This document shows positions 61,310 through 64,000 of a stretch of DNA of 64,000 nt, in pieces. The stretch is from Alloalcanivorax gelatiniphagus. GTDB taxonomy: Bacteria > Pseudomonadota > Gammaproteobacteria > Pseudomonadales > Alcanivoracaceae. The first letter of the stretch is position 1; each line of letters starts with the position of its first letter. Location of the stretch: positions 112,665 through 176,664 of the forward strand of contig NZ_VCQT01000036.1 in NCBI RefSeq assembly GCF_005938655.1. The letters run 5' to 3'. Under the pieces are notes generated by a model. The model had not been told where the DNA came from. It made no database searches and worked only from the letters and a program-made list of their open reading frames with translations. Both the position numbers and the translations under genes were made by a program.

Positions 61310-61373
61310 ATCGCGGCTGAAGCCGCTCCTACGGTGTGGCACGAAACGTCGTAGGAGCGGCTTCAGCCGCGAT
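61310..61373. repeat. REP pair after dsbD
   Basis: ATCGCGGCTGAAGCCGCTCC plus TAC at 61310-61332 and its inverted copy at 61351-61373, with an 18-nt spacer. An extra GATCGCGG fragment overlaps the dsbD stop at 61299. Confidence 0.88.
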
Positions 61374-61552
61374 AAACCAGCCCCATCCACCCCGCCCGAA
61401 AGCGTCCCAAACCCTACATGTAACGAATGGTGTAAAGTCCTTTATTTCCGCAAGCGGATACCCTTAGACTGCCAACGTCGACGAAAAGCGGGCCAAACCG
61501 GTATTTCGTCACACGTTCAATGCAGATGACCGCACTTTCAGGGGTAGACGTC

Positions 61553-62002
61553 TTGGCTAGCATCCTCGTACTGCACGGGCCCAATCTGAACCTGCTGGGT
61601 CAGCGCGAGCCGGACAAGTACGGCCACACCACGCTGGCGGACATTGACCGGGGCCTGCGCGAGCGCGCCTCGGCGGCGGGCCATGAACTGCGGCATCTGC
61701 AAAGCAACGCCGAGCATGAGCTGATTGAGCGCATCCACGGGGCGCGCGACGACGGCACCGATTTCATTGTGTTCAATCCGGCGGCGTTCACACACACCAG
61801 TGTGGCCCTGCGCGATGCTTTGCTCGCCGTGGCGCTGCCGTTTATCGAAGTACATCTGTCGAACGTGCACGCCCGCGAGCCGTTCCGGCAACACTCCTAT
61901 TTTTCCGACATCGCCGAGGGCGTGATTTGTGGTTTGGGCGCCGCCGGGTATCAACTGGCGCTGACCGCCGCCCTGGAACATCTGGATCAGGCACAGGACT
62001 GA
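61553..62002 (+). CDS. aroQ: 3-dehydroquinate dehydratase, type II
   Basis: AroQ dehydrates 3-dehydroquinate in the shikimate pathway. With the TTG at 61553 it has 149 residues, the normal size, and begins [20 protein letters not shown]. An AGGGG sits eight bases upstream of that TTG. An in-frame ATG at 61520 would add 11 unrelated residues. Catalytic segments: [16 protein letters not shown] and [20 protein letters not shown]. aroQ-accB-accC is a common gammaproteobacterial operon. Confidence 0.94.
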   Translation: MASILVLHGPNLNLLGQREPDKYGHTTLADIDRGLRERASAAGHELRHLQSNAEHELIERIHGARDDGTDFIVFNPAAFTHTSVALRDALLAVALPFIEVHLSNVHAREPFRQHSYFSDIAEGVICGLGAAGYQLALTAALEHLDQAQD

Positions 62003-62004
62003 GC

Positions 62005-62469
62005 ATGGACATCCGTAAAATCAAGAAACTGATCGAACTGCTGGAAGAATCCGGCATCGAGGAACTGGAAATTCAGGAAGGCGAGGAATCCGTGCGCATC
62101 AGCCGCGGCGGCCGCCATTCCGGCGCGCCGGCACCTCAATATGCCCCGTACCCGCAGTACGCCGCTCCGGCACCGGCGCCGGCGCCGGCCCCCGCCGCGG
62201 AAAGCGCCCCGGCGCCCCGCGACGATACGCCCAGCGGCCACCTGGTGCGCTCGCCCATGGTCGGCACCTTCTACCGCTCACCCTCACCGGGCGCCGCCAC
62301 CTTCGTGGAAGTGGGCCATAAGGTGCAGGCCGGCGACGTGCTGTGCATCGTCGAGGCGATGAAAATGATGAACCAGATCGAGGCGGACAAGTCCGGCACC
62401 ATCGACGCCATCCTGGTGGAGGACGGCGAGCCGGTGGAGTTCGACCAGCCCCTGTTCTCCATCGTCTAA
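62005..62469 (+). CDS. accB: Biotin carboxyl carrier protein of acetyl-CoA carboxylase
   Basis: AccB carries the biotin of acetyl-CoA carboxylase. The 154-residue protein has an N-terminal helical part ([20 protein letters not shown]), an alanine-proline linker (about residues 53-72), and the biotinyl domain with Lys in [16 protein letters not shown]. It starts two bases after aroQ. accC follows after 12 bases with GGGGG upstream. Confidence 0.96.
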   Translation: MDIRKIKKLIELLEESGIEELEIQEGEESVRISRGGRHSGAPAPQYAPYPQYAAPAPAPAPAPAAESAPAPRDDTPSGHLVRSPMVGTFYRSPSPGAATFVEVGHKVQAGDVLCIVEAMKMMNQIEADKSGTIDAILVEDGEPVEFDQPLFSIV

Positions 62470-62481
62470 CGGGGGTTTCCC

Positions 62482-63828
62482 ATGCTGGAAAAGGTTCTGA
62501 TCGCCAACCGAGGCGAAATCGCCCTGCGTATCCTGCGCGCCTGCAAGGAGCTGGGTATCCGCACCGTGGCGGTGTATTCCAAGGCCGACCGTGACCTGAT
62601 GCACGTGCGGCTCGCCGACGAGGCGGTGTGCATCGGCCCGGCGCCGTCCACCGACTCCTATCTGAACATCCCCGCCATCATCAGCGCCGCCGAGGTCACC
62701 GACGCGGACGCCATCCACCCGGGCTATGGCTTCCTGGCGGAAAATGCCGACTTCGCGGAAGTGGTGGAGCGCTCCGGCTTTATCTTTATCGGGCCCCGCG
62801 CCGACACCATCCGCCTGATGGGCAACAAGGTGTCCGCCATCGAGGCCATGAAGGCCGCCGGCGTGCCCACGGTTCCCGGCTCCAACGGCCCGGTGGGCGA
62901 CGACCAGGACGCCACCCTGATGATGGCCGAGGAAATCGGCTACCCGGTGATCATCAAGGCCGCCGCCGGCGGCGGTGGCCGGGGCATGCGCGTGGTGGAA
63001 GACCGCCAGCACCTGCTCAACGCGGTGACCCTGACCCGCTCCGAGGCCAAGAACGCCTTCGGCGACAGCACCGTGTACATGGAAAAGTTCCTGCAGAAGC
63101 CGCGCCACGTGGAAATCCAGGTGCTCTCCGACGGCGCCGGCCACGCCATCCATCTGGGCGACCGGGACTGCTCCCTGCAGCGCCGCCACCAGAAAGTGGT
63201 GGAAGAAGCCCCGGCACCGGACATTCCCGCGCACCTGAAGGAAGAAGTGGCCCAGCGCTGCGTCAACGCCTGCAAGGAAATCAACTACCGGGGCGCCGGC
63301 ACCTTCGAGTTTCTCTATGAAAACGAGGGCTTCTACTTCATCGAGATGAACACCCGCGTGCAGGTGGAACACCCGGTCACGGAAATGATCACCGGCGTGG
63401 ACATCGTCAAGGAACAGCTGCGCATCGCCGGCGGCCAGGGCCTGACCATCAAGCAGGAAGACGTGCACTTCCAGGGCCACGCCATCGAGGTCCGCGTCAA
63501 CGCCGAGGACCCGGTGAGCTTCGTGCCCAGCCCCGGCAAGATCACCTACTTCCATGCCCCCGGCGGCAATGGCGTGCGGGTGGACTCCCATGTCTATGGT
63601 GGCTACACGGTGCCGCCGTTCTACGACTCCCTGATCGGCAAACTGATCACCTGGGGCGAGAACCGGGACGTGGCCTTCGAGCGAATGCGCATCGCGCTGG
63701 AGGAGATCGTGGTGGAAGGGATCAAGACCAACGTGGCCCTGCACCGGGACAAGATCTTCCGCGACCCGGCCTTCAAGAAAGGTGGCGTGGACATCCATCA
63801 CCTGGAAAAGAAACTGGGTAACCACTGA
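62482..63828 (+). CDS. accC: Biotin carboxylase subunit of acetyl-CoA carboxylase
   Basis: AccC carboxylates the biotin on AccB with ATP and bicarbonate. The 448-residue ATP-grasp enzyme has [20 protein letters not shown] at the N-terminus, the glycine-rich loop [14 protein letters not shown], and the active-site [18 protein letters not shown]. It is the last gene of the aroQ-accBC set and ends at a hairpin terminator. Confidence 0.97.
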   Translation: MLEKVLIANRGEIALRILRACKELGIRTVAVYSKADRDLMHVRLADEAVCIGPAPSTDSYLNIPAIISAAEVTDADAIHPGYGFLAENADFAEVVERSGFIFIGPRADTIRLMGNKVSAIEAMKAAGVPTVPGSNGPVGDDQDATLMMAEEIGYPVIIKAAAGGGGRGMRVVEDRQHLLNAVTLTRSEAKNAFGDSTVYMEKFLQKPRHVEIQVLSDGAGHAIHLGDRDCSLQRRHQKVVEEAPAPDIPAHLKEEVAQRCVNACKEINYRGAGTFEFLYENEGFYFIEMNTRVQVEHPVTEMITGVDIVKEQLRIAGGQGLTIKQEDVHFQGHAIEVRVNAEDPVSFVPSPGKITYFHAPGGNGVRVDSHVYGGYTVPPFYDSLIGKLITWGENRDVAFERMRIALEEIVVEGIKTNVALHRDKIFRDPAFKKGGVDIHHLEKKLGNH

Positions 63829-63833
63829 CCTGG

Positions 63834-63864
63834 AAGGGCCGGCGCGGATCACCGCCCGGCCCTT
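63834..63864 (+). terminator. Terminator-like hairpin after accC
   Basis: AAGGGCCGG/CCGGCCCTT, a nine-base stem, lies five bases after the accC stop and is followed by TGCCTTTG. The U-tract is interrupted. Confidence 0.65.
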
Positions 63865-63901
63865 TGCCTTTGCGGTCGCCTGGCATGGGGGGCATGGGGG
63901 C

Positions 63902-63924
63902 ATCGCGGCTGAAGCCGCTCCTAC
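63902..63924. repeat. Single REP near the window end
   Basis: ATCGCGGCTGAAGCCGCTCC plus TAC. Its partner, if any, lies beyond the window. No gene is visible in 63865-64000. Confidence 0.85.
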
Positions 63925-64000
63925 AGAACCCTCACCCCACCCAGCCCCAAAAAGTGGCGGCGTGCCGCCTGGCACGGAGGCGGGAACGGTTTCCCCCGGC

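Overview
The window is GC-rich chromosomal DNA of a gammaproteobacterium. The gene order proA-nadD-rsfS-rlmH-mrdA-rodA-mltB-rlpA-dacA-dat-ybeD-lipB-lipA is the Pseudomonadales/Oceanospirillales arrangement. REP repeats of Pseudomonas type, an oleate hydratase, an OmpW porin and the overall protein style suggest an Alcanivorax/Alloalcanivorax-like marine lipid or hydrocarbon user. The genus is an inference. I saw no rRNA, tRNA, CRISPR array, prophage or transposase gene.

Layout. 1-11.1 kb: cell-wall elongation, NAD and lipoate housekeeping genes, densely packed with start/stop overlaps. 11.1-17.2 kb: a DUF6164 gene, the first copy of a structured 268-bp repeat, dacB, a 0.7-kb tandem REP array, oleate hydratase and a GST. 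17.2-22.8 kb: a possible 30-residue membrane peptide, an NlpE-like lipoprotein, an exbB-exbD-exbD-tonB operon with a Fur-like promoter, mpl and a MaoC dehydratase. 22.9-36.6 kb: an amide/urea module. On the minus strand lie urtABCDE, amiE, an AmiB-like AAA ATPase, fmdA and fmdB. Divergent from them are a giant NCS1-permease/histidine-kinase hybrid and a LuxR-type response regulator. The module pairs uptake (Urt) with hydrolysis (aliphatic amidase, formamidase) and a likely substrate-sensing kinase.

37-48.7 kb: PPi-type phosphofructokinase, a TauE-like exporter, a Fur-boxed siderophore receptor with a PepSY membrane protein, a LOG-family protein, uraA-upp, pyrophosphatase, OmpW and a membrane protein. 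48.9-53.1 kb: a tightly overlapping five-gene operon (thermostable-hemolysin-domain protein, acyl-adenylate ligase, haem-oxygenase-like di-iron protein, SDR, periplasmic TPR protein). It looks like an uncharacterised acyl-metabolite pathway and is the best candidate for a new system. An AraC regulator and a PF10118-like protein follow. 55-64 kb: cmoA, DUF2333, a PmrAB/QseBC-type two-component pair divergent from dsbD with a PmrA-like box between them, then aroQ-accB-accC.

The intergenic regions carry three repeat families: REP/BIME palindromes (more than 30), inverted arms built of 7-nt repeats (at least five sites), and two copies of the 268-bp structured element, whose outer arms differ between copies but stay complementary within each copy.
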